This document shows, in pieces, positions 1 to 5,997 of a stretch of 8,737 nt of DNA; position 1 is the first letter of the stretch, and each line of letters begins with the position of its first letter. The stretch lies in NCBI GenBank assembly GCA_947644185.1, contig CANRZC010000090.1:1-8737 (forward strand), in the 5' to 3' direction. Below the pieces are notes generated by a model that did no database searches, was not told the DNA's origin, and saw nothing but the letters and a program-made list of their open reading frames with translations. Source of the DNA: an uncultured Acetatifactor sp. GTDB taxonomy: Bacteria; Bacillota; Clostridia; Lachnospirales; Lachnospiraceae. The position numbers and the translations under genes are program-made.

Positions 1-1
1 G

Positions 2-241
2 GAAAGTTTTTATCTTCTGGCTATGGTAGATTATTTAAGCAGGGAAAATGGACTCCCATTGTGCAATGATTATGAAGATATAAGGAATTGTACACTGTCA
101 GAACCGTTATATCCGTGGAATGTTGTTCTTGCTGCAAACTTGGATGGTTCCCTTGATATGAAAGAACAGTGTTTAAAAGAGGCAATTCCCGAATTTCTGA
201 GGTTTAATATTATAGAAAGCGAGATAAGGAATGTCTGTTGA
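2..241 (+). CDS. 3' end of an unrecognised gene (5'-truncated by the window edge)
   Basis: The frame is open from base 2 to a TGA at 239-241, giving 79 visible codons. The first ATG is at 23, but no ribosome binding site precedes it and the frame continues upstream (ESFYLLAM), so the real start probably lies outside the window. The visible protein is acidic and looks globular: FYLLAMVDYLSRENGLPLCN suggests a helix, and the end reads EAIPEFLRFNIIESEIRNVC. There is no signal peptide or membrane segment. I have a weak impression of small Firmicute proteins encoded beside nucleotidyltransferase or HTH genes in toxin-antitoxin-like pairs, but I cannot name a family. The DNA is clearly more AT-rich than the glycan genes downstream. 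The stop overlaps the TTG start of the next small frame (TTGA), which suggests translational coupling. Confidence 0.6.
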   Translation, partial: ESFYLLAMVDYLSRENGLPLCNDYEDIRNCTLSEPLYPWNVVLAANLDGSLDMKEQCLKEAIPEFLRFNIIESEIRNVC

Positions 242-366
242 GAAAGGCTTTACCTGCAGTGCTTCAAGTGCAAAAATATGAAGGGGGAAAAGTGAAGGAA
301 AGTAATATGGATGAGATTATTCAAAAAGCTTTAAGGAAGAAAAGGGATAATAGGGGCCCAGTATAG
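238..366 (+). CDS. Small hypothetical protein, TTG start overlapping the upstream stop
   Basis: This is a 42-codon frame from TTG (238-240) to TAG (364-366). The start shares bases with the preceding TGA, and AAGGA at 226-230 lies 7 bases upstream, good spacing for a ribosome binding site. The peptide is basic, starting RKALPAVLQVQKYEGGK and ending DEIIQKALRKKRDNRGPV, so it may form a charged helix that binds nucleic acid or a partner protein. An alternative start is GTG at 292, in the same frame, with an AAGGGGG sequence just upstream; that would give a 24-residue peptide. A frameshifted continuation of the upstream gene is also possible, since the two frames differ by one base. No function is recognised. 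Its existence rests on the ribosome binding site, the coupling and the lysine-rich composition. Confidence 0.4.
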   Translation: MRKALPAVLQVQKYEGGKVKESNMDEIIQKALRKKRDNRGPV

Positions 367-372
367 AATTGT

Positions 373-415
373 CGTAATTTGTCGACGGATTTCTCTTTAC
401 AAGAAGTCGATTACG
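373..415. repeat. Imperfect inverted repeat around the -35 box of the upstream promoter
   Basis: CGTAAT at 373-378 pairs with ATTACG at 410-415, and CGAC at 383-386 pairs with GTCG at 406-409, leaving a 4-base bulge on the left arm. The enclosed loop carries the TTTACA -35 hexamer (396-401). The position would suit an operator or a DNA structure controlling this promoter, but the symmetry is short and could be chance. Confidence 0.25.
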
Positions 416-424
416 TCTTATAAT
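396..424 (+). promoter_or_regulatory. Near-consensus sigma-A promoter with no gene directly behind it
   Basis: TTTACA (396-401) and TATAAT (419-424) are separated by exactly 17 bp, so the -10 is a perfect match and the -35 has one mismatch. Transcription would begin near 430-432. Only about 15 bases further on the terminator hairpin begins, so the expected product is an RNA of roughly 50-55 nt. No start codon with a usable ribosome binding site lies between promoter and hairpin. It could serve a small RNA, be an attenuated leader, or be left over from a rearranged locus. Confidence 0.5.
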
Positions 425-446
425 AGAATATGTAAAAGGGGAAACG

Positions 447-483
447 AAAACAGCGGCATTGACTTCGGTCAGACCGCTGTTTT
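447..483. terminator. Rho-independent terminator, probably bidirectional
   Basis: AAAACAGCGG (447-456) is perfectly complementary to CCGCTGTTTT (474-483). Inside, after a small internal loop, TGAC and GTCA close a TTCG tetraloop, giving the very stable C(UUCG)G cap. The flanking A and T runs make the hairpin usable in both directions. On the plus strand the T run is short (TTTTCAGTTTC). On the minus strand it reads TTTTCGTTTCCCC and lies just 7 bases past the stop of the minus-strand remnant (491-493), which suggests that it originally ended that gene. Confidence 0.8.
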
Positions 484-490
484 CAGTTTC

Positions 491-610
491 TCAGATAAAA
501 ATGTACGCCAGCAGATCATCCCCTCTCAGAAAAACTCCAGCTCCAAAGCCCCTCTCCCCAAGAATCTCCCGCCATTGCCTCCATTCCCTATCTCCCTGCG
601 CCAGGTCAAT
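491..610 (-). pseudogene. C-terminal remnant of an unidentified minus-strand gene
   Basis: Reading the minus strand from 610 to 491 there are 39 open codons ending in TGA at 493-491. The peptide runs from IDLAQGDREWRQWREILG to GAGVFLRGDDLLAYIFI. It has no start codon with a ribosome binding site and is preceded in frame by TAA at 613-611. The composition is protein-like (amphipathic WRQWREIL helix, hydrophobic C-terminus), and a strong terminator follows 7 bases after the stop, as at a real gene end. The simplest reading is the tail of a gene whose 5' part was lost when the glycan operon and its promoter became joined here. I do not recognise the family. A chance open frame of this length is possible, so the call is tentative. 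Confidence 0.4.
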
Positions 611-617
611 TTATAAG

Positions 618-646
618 TTGGAATTCCCGCCATAATCTGCTATAAT
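618..646 (+). promoter_or_regulatory. Extended -10 sigma-A promoter for the glycan operon
   Basis: TTGGAA (618-623) and TATAAT (641-646) are 17 bp apart, and TG at 638-639 gives an extended -10 (TGCTATAAT). The expected transcription start is near 652-654, leaving an untranslated leader of about 46 bases before the glf start at 700. A short inverted repeat, GTTTC-AC-GAAAC (648-659), sits on the predicted start point and might be a regulator site or a small 5' hairpin. No other promoter of this quality was seen up to 8685, so it probably serves the whole seven-gene block. Confidence 0.65.
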
Positions 647-699
647 GGTTTCACGAAACGGAGCGAATCCAAAAAGTTCTCCAAAGGAGGAGAGGAAAA

Positions 700-1797
700 A
701 TGAAATATGATTATCTTATCGTAGGCGCTGGACTATTCGGTGCGGTCTTTGCCCAGGAGGCAAAGAAAAAAGGCAAGAGATGTCTGGTAGTGGAAAAGCG
801 GGATCACATCGCTGGAAATGTGTACTGTGAAGAGATTCACGGCATCCAGGTTCATCGGTATGGGGCCCATATTTTTCATACCTCGGATCCTAAAATCTGG
901 GATTATGTAGGCCAGTTTGCGGAATTCAACCATTACATCAACTCTCCCATAGCCCGTTTCCGGGGGGAGCTTTACAATCTCCCATTCAATATGAATACCT
1001 TTAGCAAGATGTGGGGAATTGCCACGCCAAAGGAGGCCCAGGACATTATTGCATCCCAGATTGCGGATCTGGGAATCACAGAGCCAAAGAATCTGGAGGA
1101 GCAAGCCCTTTCCCTGGTGGGCCGGGATGTGTATGAGAAGCTGATCAAGGGATATACAGAGAAGCAATGGGGCAGGGATTGCCGTGAGCTTCCCGCATTT
1201 ATCATAAAGCGCCTGCCGTTGCGATTTACCTATGACAATAATTACTTTAATGATCCGTACCAGGGAATCCCCATAGGGGGGTATACCAGGCTGGTGGAGA
1301 AACTATTGGAGGGCACTCAGGTACGTCTGCAGGTGGATTATCTGGCTCACAGGGAGGAGCTGGACAAGCTGGCTGACAAAATCATCTATACTGGTATGAT
1401 TGACCAGTTCTATGACTATTCCCTGGGCGTTCTGGCATACCGCAGCGTCCGCTTTGAGACAGAAGAGCTAGAGATGGAGAATTATCAGGGCAATGCTGTG
1501 GTAAATTATACAGAGCGGGAAGTGCCCTACACCAGAATCATTGAGCACAAGCATTTCGAGTTTGGCAAACAGCCCACCACCATTATATCCAGGGAGTATT
1601 CCAGCGAATGGCACAAGGGGGATGAGCCCTACTATCCTGTAAATGATCAGCGGAACAATTGGCTGTATGCCCAATATAAGGAAAAAGCCCAAAGGGAAGC
1701 AAAAGTCATCTTTGGGGGCAGACTGGGCAGCTATCAGTATTATGACATGGACAAGGTGATTGGGGCAGCGTTGGAATGGTGTAAGGAATTACTATAG
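700..1797 (+). CDS. glf: UDP-galactopyranose mutase
   Basis: This flavoenzyme interconverts UDP-galactopyranose and UDP-galactofuranose in the cytoplasm and so supplies Galf for cell-surface glycans. The 365 residues match the usual bacterial length. The N-terminus has the FAD-binding Rossmann motif YLIVGAGLFG (residues 5-14) followed by VVEKRDHIAGNVY. YGAHIFHT (54-61) is the family's flavin-site signature. The WGRD tryptophan (157), RLPLRFTYDNNYF (171-183), REYSSEW (298-304), YYPVND (311-316) and the C-terminal GRLGSYQYYDMDKVIGAAL (340-358) are all typical of the family and cover the substrate and FAD contacts. The start at 700 is set by AAAGGAGG (683-690), 9 bases upstream. It is the first gene after the 618-646 promoter. 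Galactofuranose is absent from mammals, so the product marks a bacterial glycan. The presence of glf implies a Galf transferase, which may be one of the family-2 enzymes downstream or lie outside the window. Confidence 0.96.
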   Translation: MKYDYLIVGAGLFGAVFAQEAKKKGKRCLVVEKRDHIAGNVYCEEIHGIQVHRYGAHIFHTSDPKIWDYVGQFAEFNHYINSPIARFRGELYNLPFNMNTFSKMWGIATPKEAQDIIASQIADLGITEPKNLEEQALSLVGRDVYEKLIKGYTEKQWGRDCRELPAFIIKRLPLRFTYDNNYFNDPYQGIPIGGYTRLVEKLLEGTQVRLQVDYLAHREELDKLADKIIYTGMIDQFYDYSLGVLAYRSVRFETEELEMENYQGNAVVNYTEREVPYTRIIEHKHFEFGKQPTTIISREYSSEWHKGDEPYYPVNDQRNNWLYAQYKEKAQREAKVIFGGRLGSYQYYDMDKVIGAALEWCKELL

Positions 1798-1827
1798 GCA
1801 CAAAGCAGTAGGGGAAAAAGGCAGAAT

Positions 1828-1844
1828 AAGGAGGTCCCACGTTG
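1828..1844 (+). promoter_or_regulatory. Ribosome binding site that decides a TTG start
   Basis: AAGGAGG at 1828-1834 lies 7 bases before TTG at 1842-1844. Starting there gives NIILLSGGSGKRLWPLS, exactly the expected N-terminus of a nucleotidyltransferase, so the TTG start is well supported even though it is a weak initiation codon. Confidence 0.8.
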
Positions 1845-3164
1845 AACATTATCTTATTATCTGGAGGCAGCGGCAAGCGGCTGTGGCCCTTATCCAATGA
1901 CATTCGCTCCAAACAATTTATTCGGATGCTCTCTGACGAAAAAGGGGGCTTTGAGTCTATGCTGGGCCGTGTCTACCGCCAGATTACCACAGTAGATCCA
2001 CAGGTACAGATCACCATAGCCACAGGCAAAAAGCAAGTGAGTCTGATCAAGAATCAGTTGGGAGACAAGGTGAATGTCTGTGTAGAGCCCTGTCGCAGGG
2101 ATACTTTTCCAGCCATATGTCTGGCAGTGAGCTATCTCCATGATATACAGGGCGTAAGAGAAGACGAGACAGTGGTAGTGTGTCCGGTGGACCCTTATGT
2201 GGATACCTCCTACTTTGAGACATTGAAGGAAATGGCGGACATGGCTGGGGATCCAGGGACAAATCTGTATTTGATGGGGATTGAGCCCACCTATCCCAGC
2301 GAAAAGTATGGATACATTATTCCCGACTCCTGCGACCCTGTCAGCGGGGTTGACACCTTTCGGGAAAAGCCGGATGTGGCCACGGCAAAAAAGTATATTG
2401 CCCAGGGAGCTCTCTGGAATGGTGGCGTATTCGCATTTCAACTGGGATATCTGCTGCAGAAGGCCCATGAACGAATGGAATTTACAGACTATCAGGACTT
2501 ATATGCCCGGTATGGTGAGATGGAAAAGATCAGCTTTGACTATGCTGTGGCAGAGCGGGAGAAAGGGATCCGGGTCTTGCGCTACAAGGGAGAGTGGAAG
2601 GACTTAGGTACTTGGAACACCTTTTCTGAGGCCATGGCTGATTATACGCTGGGCCGGGTGCAGTTAAATGAGACTTGCGAGAACACCCATGTGGTAAACG
2701 AGCTGAACATTCCCATTCTCTGCATGGGCTGCAAGGATATGGTCATCGCTGCCAGCAGCGATGGCATTCTGATTTCGGACAAGGAGCAGAGCAGCTACAT
2801 TAAGCCCTATGTAGAACAAATAGAGCAACAGGTAATGTATGCGGAAAAGTCCTGGGGAAGCTTTACTGTGCTGGACATCCAGGAGGATAGTTTGATCATC
2901 AAAATAGTTTTGTTGCCTGGACACGGGCTTTATTATCACAGCCATGAACACCGGGACGAGGTGTGGACCGTTATGAGCGGTCAGGGAAGGGCTGCTATAG
3001 ACGGCGTCTGGAGAAGGGTGTCTCCTGGAGATGTGATATCCATGCCTGCGGGGTGCAGGCACACTGTGCAGGCAGACAGCGAGCTGAAGATTATAGAGGT
3101 GCAGCTGGGCAAGAATATCTCTGTGGAGGACAAGCAGAAGTACGAATTGCCTTTTCAGGAATGA
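1842..3164 (+). CDS. manC: Mannose-1-phosphate guanylyltransferase-like nucleotidyltransferase with C-terminal cupin
   Basis: The likely role is conversion of mannose-1-phosphate and GTP to GDP-mannose in the cytoplasm. The 440-residue protein has the two-part layout of ManC-type enzymes. In the nucleotidyltransferase domain: GGSGKRLWPLS (8-18, nucleotide-binding loop), EPCRRDTFPAI (82-92), YGYI (156-159), FREKP (173-177, the usual FVEKP), WNGGVFAF (192-199), SFDYAVAE (231-238) and WKDLGTW (252-258). From about 335 onward comes a type II phosphomannose isomerase-like cupin, with YYHSHEHRDEVWTVMSGQG (364-382) carrying the metal-binding His, His and Glu, then PGD and PAGCRHT. One oddity is that the conserved PADH segment reads PVDPY (115-119), so sugar or nucleotide specificity could differ. 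Whether the cupin is an active isomerase cannot be judged from sequence alone. No phosphomannomutase is in the window. GDP-mannose would suit the Dol-P-Man-synthase-like glycosyltransferases encoded downstream. Confidence 0.85.
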   Translation: MNIILLSGGSGKRLWPLSNDIRSKQFIRMLSDEKGGFESMLGRVYRQITTVDPQVQITIATGKKQVSLIKNQLGDKVNVCVEPCRRDTFPAICLAVSYLHDIQGVREDETVVVCPVDPYVDTSYFETLKEMADMAGDPGTNLYLMGIEPTYPSEKYGYIIPDSCDPVSGVDTFREKPDVATAKKYIAQGALWNGGVFAFQLGYLLQKAHERMEFTDYQDLYARYGEMEKISFDYAVAEREKGIRVLRYKGEWKDLGTWNTFSEAMADYTLGRVQLNETCENTHVVNELNIPILCMGCKDMVIAASSDGILISDKEQSSYIKPYVEQIEQQVMYAEKSWGSFTVLDIQEDSLIIKIVLLPGHGLYYHSHEHRDEVWTVMSGQGRAAIDGVWRRVSPGDVISMPAGCRHTVQADSELKIIEVQLGKNISVEDKQKYELPFQE

Positions 3165-3237
3165 TATGTTATGATAGGACCAAATGAACTGCCAGGCGAA
3201 CAGAAGTTCCGCGGACAGACAAAAGGAGATGTGAGTA

Positions 3238-4431
3238 ATGGAGCAATTGGCCATATATGGGGGAGACCCAGTGCGGGAGCGCCCTCTCAGCTATGGAAGA
3301 CAATACATTGACGAGGAGGACATCAGGGCAGTGGCAGAGACCCTTAGGAGCGACTACCTGACCTGTGGTCCGAAGATAGAGGCGGCAGAGCAGAAGCTAT
3401 GCCAGGTCACAGGGGCTAAGTATGCTGTGTTGGTAAGCAATGGCACGGCAGCCCTTCATCTGGCGGCAATGGCGGCAGGCTTTCAGGAGGGGGATGAGGT
3501 CATTGTCAGCCCCATCACATTCGCTGCGTCAGCCAACTGCATTCTGTACTGTGGGGCGAAGCCAGTGTTTGCGGATATCAACCCTGAGACCTACAATATC
3601 GACCCGGCTTCCATTGAGAGGCTGGTTACATCTCGCACCAAGGGGATCGTAGCTGTGGACTACACTGGCCAGGCCATAGAGCATGAGGCCATAGGGGAGA
3701 TTTGCAGGAAGCATGGACTGACGCTGATTGAGGATGCAGCTCATGCCATCGGCACTCGGTACAAGGGACAGCCGGTGGGAAGCATTGCGGACATGACCTG
3801 CTTCAGCTTCCACCCAGTGAAGACAATTACCTCCGGCGAGGGCGGGGCCATTACCACCAATGACGAAGAACAATACCGCAGACTGCTGCGCCTGCGGGCC
3901 CATGGTATTACTAGGAACCGGGATGAGATGGTACATCCCACGGATGCGCTGTGGTACAATGAGCAGGTAGAGCTGGGCTTTAACTATCGGATGACAGACA
4001 TCCAGGCGGCTCTTCTGTTGAGCCAATTTGAAAAGCTGGACAAGTTCGGGGCCAGGCGAAAGGAAATCGTGGCCAGATATGATGAGGCTTTTGCCTCTGT
4101 GCCAGAGGTGACGGTGCAGCGTGAGATCCCGGAGTCGGACACGGTGCGGCATCTGTATATCCTGCGCTTGAAGCTGGAGAGATTAAACTGCGACCGGCGG
4201 CAGTTTTTTGATGCGCTCCACGGGGAAAATATTTATTCACAGGTGCATTATCTGCCGGTTTATTGGCATTCCTATTACGAGAAGCTTGGGTACCAAAGGG
4301 GGCTTTGCCCCAATGCGGAGCAGTATTATGGGGAAGTGATGAGTCTTCCGCTGCATTATGGGATGACAGACGCAGACGCAGATGACGTTATCCGGGCTGT
4401 GAAGAAGATAGTTGCGTATTACCGCAAATAG
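3238..4431 (+). CDS. pseC: PseC-like sugar-nucleotide aminotransferase (DegT/DnrJ/EryC1/StrS family)
   Basis: This PLP-dependent enzyme transfers an amino group from an amino acid, usually glutamate, to the 4-keto group of a nucleotide 6-deoxysugar. Its best match from memory is PseC, which forms UDP-4-amino-4,6-dideoxy-N-acetyl-beta-L-altrosamine in the pseudaminic acid pathway. The 397 residues are family length. PseC-like segments are LTCGPKIEAAE (41-51), SNGTAALHLA (67-76), SPITFAASAN (91-100), SRTKGIVAVDYTGQAIE (132-148) and SQVHYLPVY (334-342). D166 in IEDAAHA should contact the PLP ring nitrogen, and K195 in SFHPVKTITSGEGGA should form the Schiff base. AAAGGAG (3222-3228) lies 9 bases before the ATG. 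The dehydratase that makes its substrate (PseB) is not in the window, and PseF, PseG and PseI are also absent, so the product may be used without conversion to a nonulosonic acid. Other 4-ketosugar aminotransferases of the family remain possible. Confidence 0.8.
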   Translation: MEQLAIYGGDPVRERPLSYGRQYIDEEDIRAVAETLRSDYLTCGPKIEAAEQKLCQVTGAKYAVLVSNGTAALHLAAMAAGFQEGDEVIVSPITFAASANCILYCGAKPVFADINPETYNIDPASIERLVTSRTKGIVAVDYTGQAIEHEAIGEICRKHGLTLIEDAAHAIGTRYKGQPVGSIADMTCFSFHPVKTITSGEGGAITTNDEEQYRRLLRLRAHGITRNRDEMVHPTDALWYNEQVELGFNYRMTDIQAALLLSQFEKLDKFGARRKEIVARYDEAFASVPEVTVQREIPESDTVRHLYILRLKLERLNCDRRQFFDALHGENIYSQVHYLPVYWHSYYEKLGYQRGLCPNAEQYYGEVMSLPLHYGMTDADADDVIRAVKKIVAYYRK

Positions 4432-4460
4432 ACCAGGCGGACAGGAGAGGGCAATATAAG

Positions 4461-5405
4461 ATGGATAAAATAGCAGTATTGATTCCCTGTTATAATGAGG
4501 AACAGACCATAGCGAAGGTGGTAAAGGATGTGCGAGAGGCCTTGCCGGAGGCTGTGGTCTATGTCTATGACAATAATTCCACAGACAGGACCGTGGAGCT
4601 GGCAAAGGCCCAGGGGGCTGTGATCCGCTATGAGCGAAAGCAGGGTAAGGGAAATGTGATCCGCAGAATGTTTCGGGAAATCAATGCCCACTGTTATTTG
4701 ATGATTGACGGAGATGACACCTATCCCCTGAACTGTGCCAGAGAGATGACGGACAAGGTGCTGGAGCAGGGGGCGGATATGGTGGTGGGGGACAGGCTTT
4801 CTTCCACTTATTTTACCGAGAATAAGCGGCCTTTTCACAATTTTGGAAACAGCCTGATGCGGGCAGGGATCAACGGACTGTTCCGAACGGACATCAAGGA
4901 CATTATGACAGGCTACAGAGCCTTCAGCTATGAGTTCGTAAAGACCTTTCCGGTGTTCTCCAAAGGGTTCGAGATAGAGACAGAGATGACCATCCATGCA
5001 GTGAACTATAACATGCAGGTAGAGAATGTGGTGGTGGAGTACAGGGATCGGCCGGAGGGCAGCGTATCCAAGCTAAATACCTACAGGGATGGTATGCGGG
5101 TGATCCGGAAGATGCTGCAGCTGTATCGAAACTATAGGCCGGCCCGTTTCTTTGGGGCCCTGTGCCTGCTATTGGTGTTGGTGGCATTGGTTTTTATGCT
5201 TCCTATTTTTATGGAGTATCTGACCACAGGGCTGGTGCCCCGTTTCCCTACGCTGATTGTCTGTGGCTTCATGGTTTTAGCAGGCATCCAGTCTTTCTTT
5301 GCAGGCATGATTTTGGAGGTCCTGGGGGCGAAAGACAGACGCGACTTCGAATATCGTCTGACAAAGGTCAGCTCCGAAAAGGAACGATACAATGAAGACA
5401 AATAG
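4461..5405 (+). CDS. Membrane-anchored family-2 glycosyltransferase (polyprenyl-phosphate type)
   Basis: The 314-residue protein has a cytoplasmic GT-A domain (about 1-225) and two C-terminal membrane segments (about 231-250 and 263-285). VLIPCYNEE (6-14) and VYDNNSTDRT (35-44) are the nucleotide-binding start of a family-2 enzyme. MIDGDDTYP (81-89) holds the metal-binding acidic residues in the form seen in dolichol-phosphate mannose or glucose synthases. GFEIETEMTIHA (169-180) and RPEGSVSKLNTYRDG (197-211) are also typical of that group. The expected reaction is transfer of a sugar from a nucleotide donor to polyprenyl phosphate at the inner membrane face. The donor is unknown; GDP-mannose from the neighbouring ManC-like enzyme is the most economical guess. 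GAGGG (4447-4451) is a plausible ribosome binding site 9 bases upstream. Direct transfer to a glycan acceptor is the main alternative. Confidence 0.82.
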   Translation: MDKIAVLIPCYNEEQTIAKVVKDVREALPEAVVYVYDNNSTDRTVELAKAQGAVIRYERKQGKGNVIRRMFREINAHCYLMIDGDDTYPLNCAREMTDKVLEQGADMVVGDRLSSTYFTENKRPFHNFGNSLMRAGINGLFRTDIKDIMTGYRAFSYEFVKTFPVFSKGFEIETEMTIHAVNYNMQVENVVVEYRDRPEGSVSKLNTYRDGMRVIRKMLQLYRNYRPARFFGALCLLLVLVALVFMLPIFMEYLTTGLVPRFPTLIVCGFMVLAGIQSFFAGMILEVLGAKDRRDFEYRLTKVSSEKERYNEDK

Positions 5406-5424
5406 ATAGTGCAAGGAGATTTCC

Positions 5425-5967
5425 ATGAAGGAATATATCGACAGGGAGGCAGGCGTTTATCTGCGTTTACTGACCTATGATGACACAGATTTGATTGTGG
5501 CATGGCGAAATCAGGATGCTGTGCGGAAGAACTTTATCTATCAGGAGCTCTTTACCAGGCAGAGCCATGAGAGCTGGATCAAAAATAAGATAGAGACAGG
5601 AAATGTGGTGCAGATGATTATCTGCGATCTGGCCACAGACAAGCCTTTGGGAAGTGTGTATATCCGGGATATTGACAGACAGCACAACAAGGCAGAGTAC
5701 GGTATCTTTATCGGGGAGGCGAATGCCCGAGGCAGAGGGATCGGCACGGCGGCGGCAAAGCTGATGCTTCGCTACTGCTTTCAGGAGGAGGGCTTGCATC
5801 GGGTCTATCTGCGGGCCCTTTCAGATAACCTCCAGGCCATTGGCAGCTACGAAAAAGCAGGCTTTGTAAAAGAGGCCTGCCTGCGGGATGATGTGCGCAT
5901 TGACGGGGTATATCGTGATATTATTTGGATGGCGGCGCTGGCTCCAGGAGAAGAAACGGGAGCATAG
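5425..5967 (+). CDS. GNAT-family N-acetyltransferase, possibly PseH-like amino-sugar acetyltransferase
   Basis: This 180-residue protein is a single GNAT domain with the RimJ/RimL style layout. YLRLLTYDDTDLIVAWRNQ (12-30) is the typical N-terminal stretch, RGRGIG (102-107) is the acetyl-CoA pyrophosphate-binding loop, and NLQAIGSYEKAGFVKEA (135-151) is the conserved C-terminal segment before the last strand. In this neighbourhood the most sensible substrate is the free amino group that the PseC-like aminotransferase puts at C4 of the nucleotide sugar, the reaction of PseH. The sequence itself does not prove this, because related enzymes acetylate ribosomal protein N-termini, antibiotics or other amino sugars. 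AAGGAGA (5413-5419) lies 5 bases before the ATG, and the gene is only 19 bases from its upstream neighbour, the closest spacing in the block, which supports cotranscription. The enzyme is soluble, with no signal peptide. Confidence 0.8.
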   Translation: MKEYIDREAGVYLRLLTYDDTDLIVAWRNQDAVRKNFIYQELFTRQSHESWIKNKIETGNVVQMIICDLATDKPLGSVYIRDIDRQHNKAEYGIFIGEANARGRGIGTAAAKLMLRYCFQEEGLHRVYLRALSDNLQAIGSYEKAGFVKEACLRDDVRIDGVYRDIIWMAALAPGEETGA

Positions 5968-5982
5968 GGTTTCGGGATTTCA

Positions 5983-5994
5983 TGCCGGCCGGCA
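5983..5994. repeat. 12-bp perfect GC palindrome next to a start codon
   Basis: TGCCGGCCGGCA equals its own reverse complement and ends 3 bases before the ATG at 5998. It stands out against the surrounding sequence. It can form only a short four-pair stem with a GGCC loop, so it is not a convincing terminator, but it covers the place where a ribosome binding site should be. Confidence 0.6.
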
Positions 5995-5997
5995 GGT

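Noticed and set aside
231..281. ATG at 231 opening a 16-codon frame (MSVEKGFTCSASSAKI)
   Set aside because: AAGGA directly abuts the ATG with no spacer, and the frame is very short. The overlapping TTG frame at 238 fits the ribosome binding site better.
459..635. Plus-strand open frame from TTG at 459 through the terminator and the minus-strand remnant
   Set aside because: The only ribosome-binding-like sequence (AAAAGGGG, 434-441) is too far away, the peptide is rich in Pro and Ser as expected for an antisense shadow, and the frame crosses a terminator hairpin.
631..646. CATAAT at 631-636 as a second -10 box
   Set aside because: It has no matching -35 at 17 bp and no TG extension. The TATAAT at 641-646 with TTGGAA and TGC is clearly better.
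1890..2468. Long minus-strand open frame of 192 codons inside the manC-like gene
   Set aside because: It lies wholly opposite a gene with clear family motifs, lacks a ribosome binding site, and its composition is that of an antisense shadow. The same applies to the other long minus-strand frames at 2664-3254, 3529-4152 and 4419-4997.
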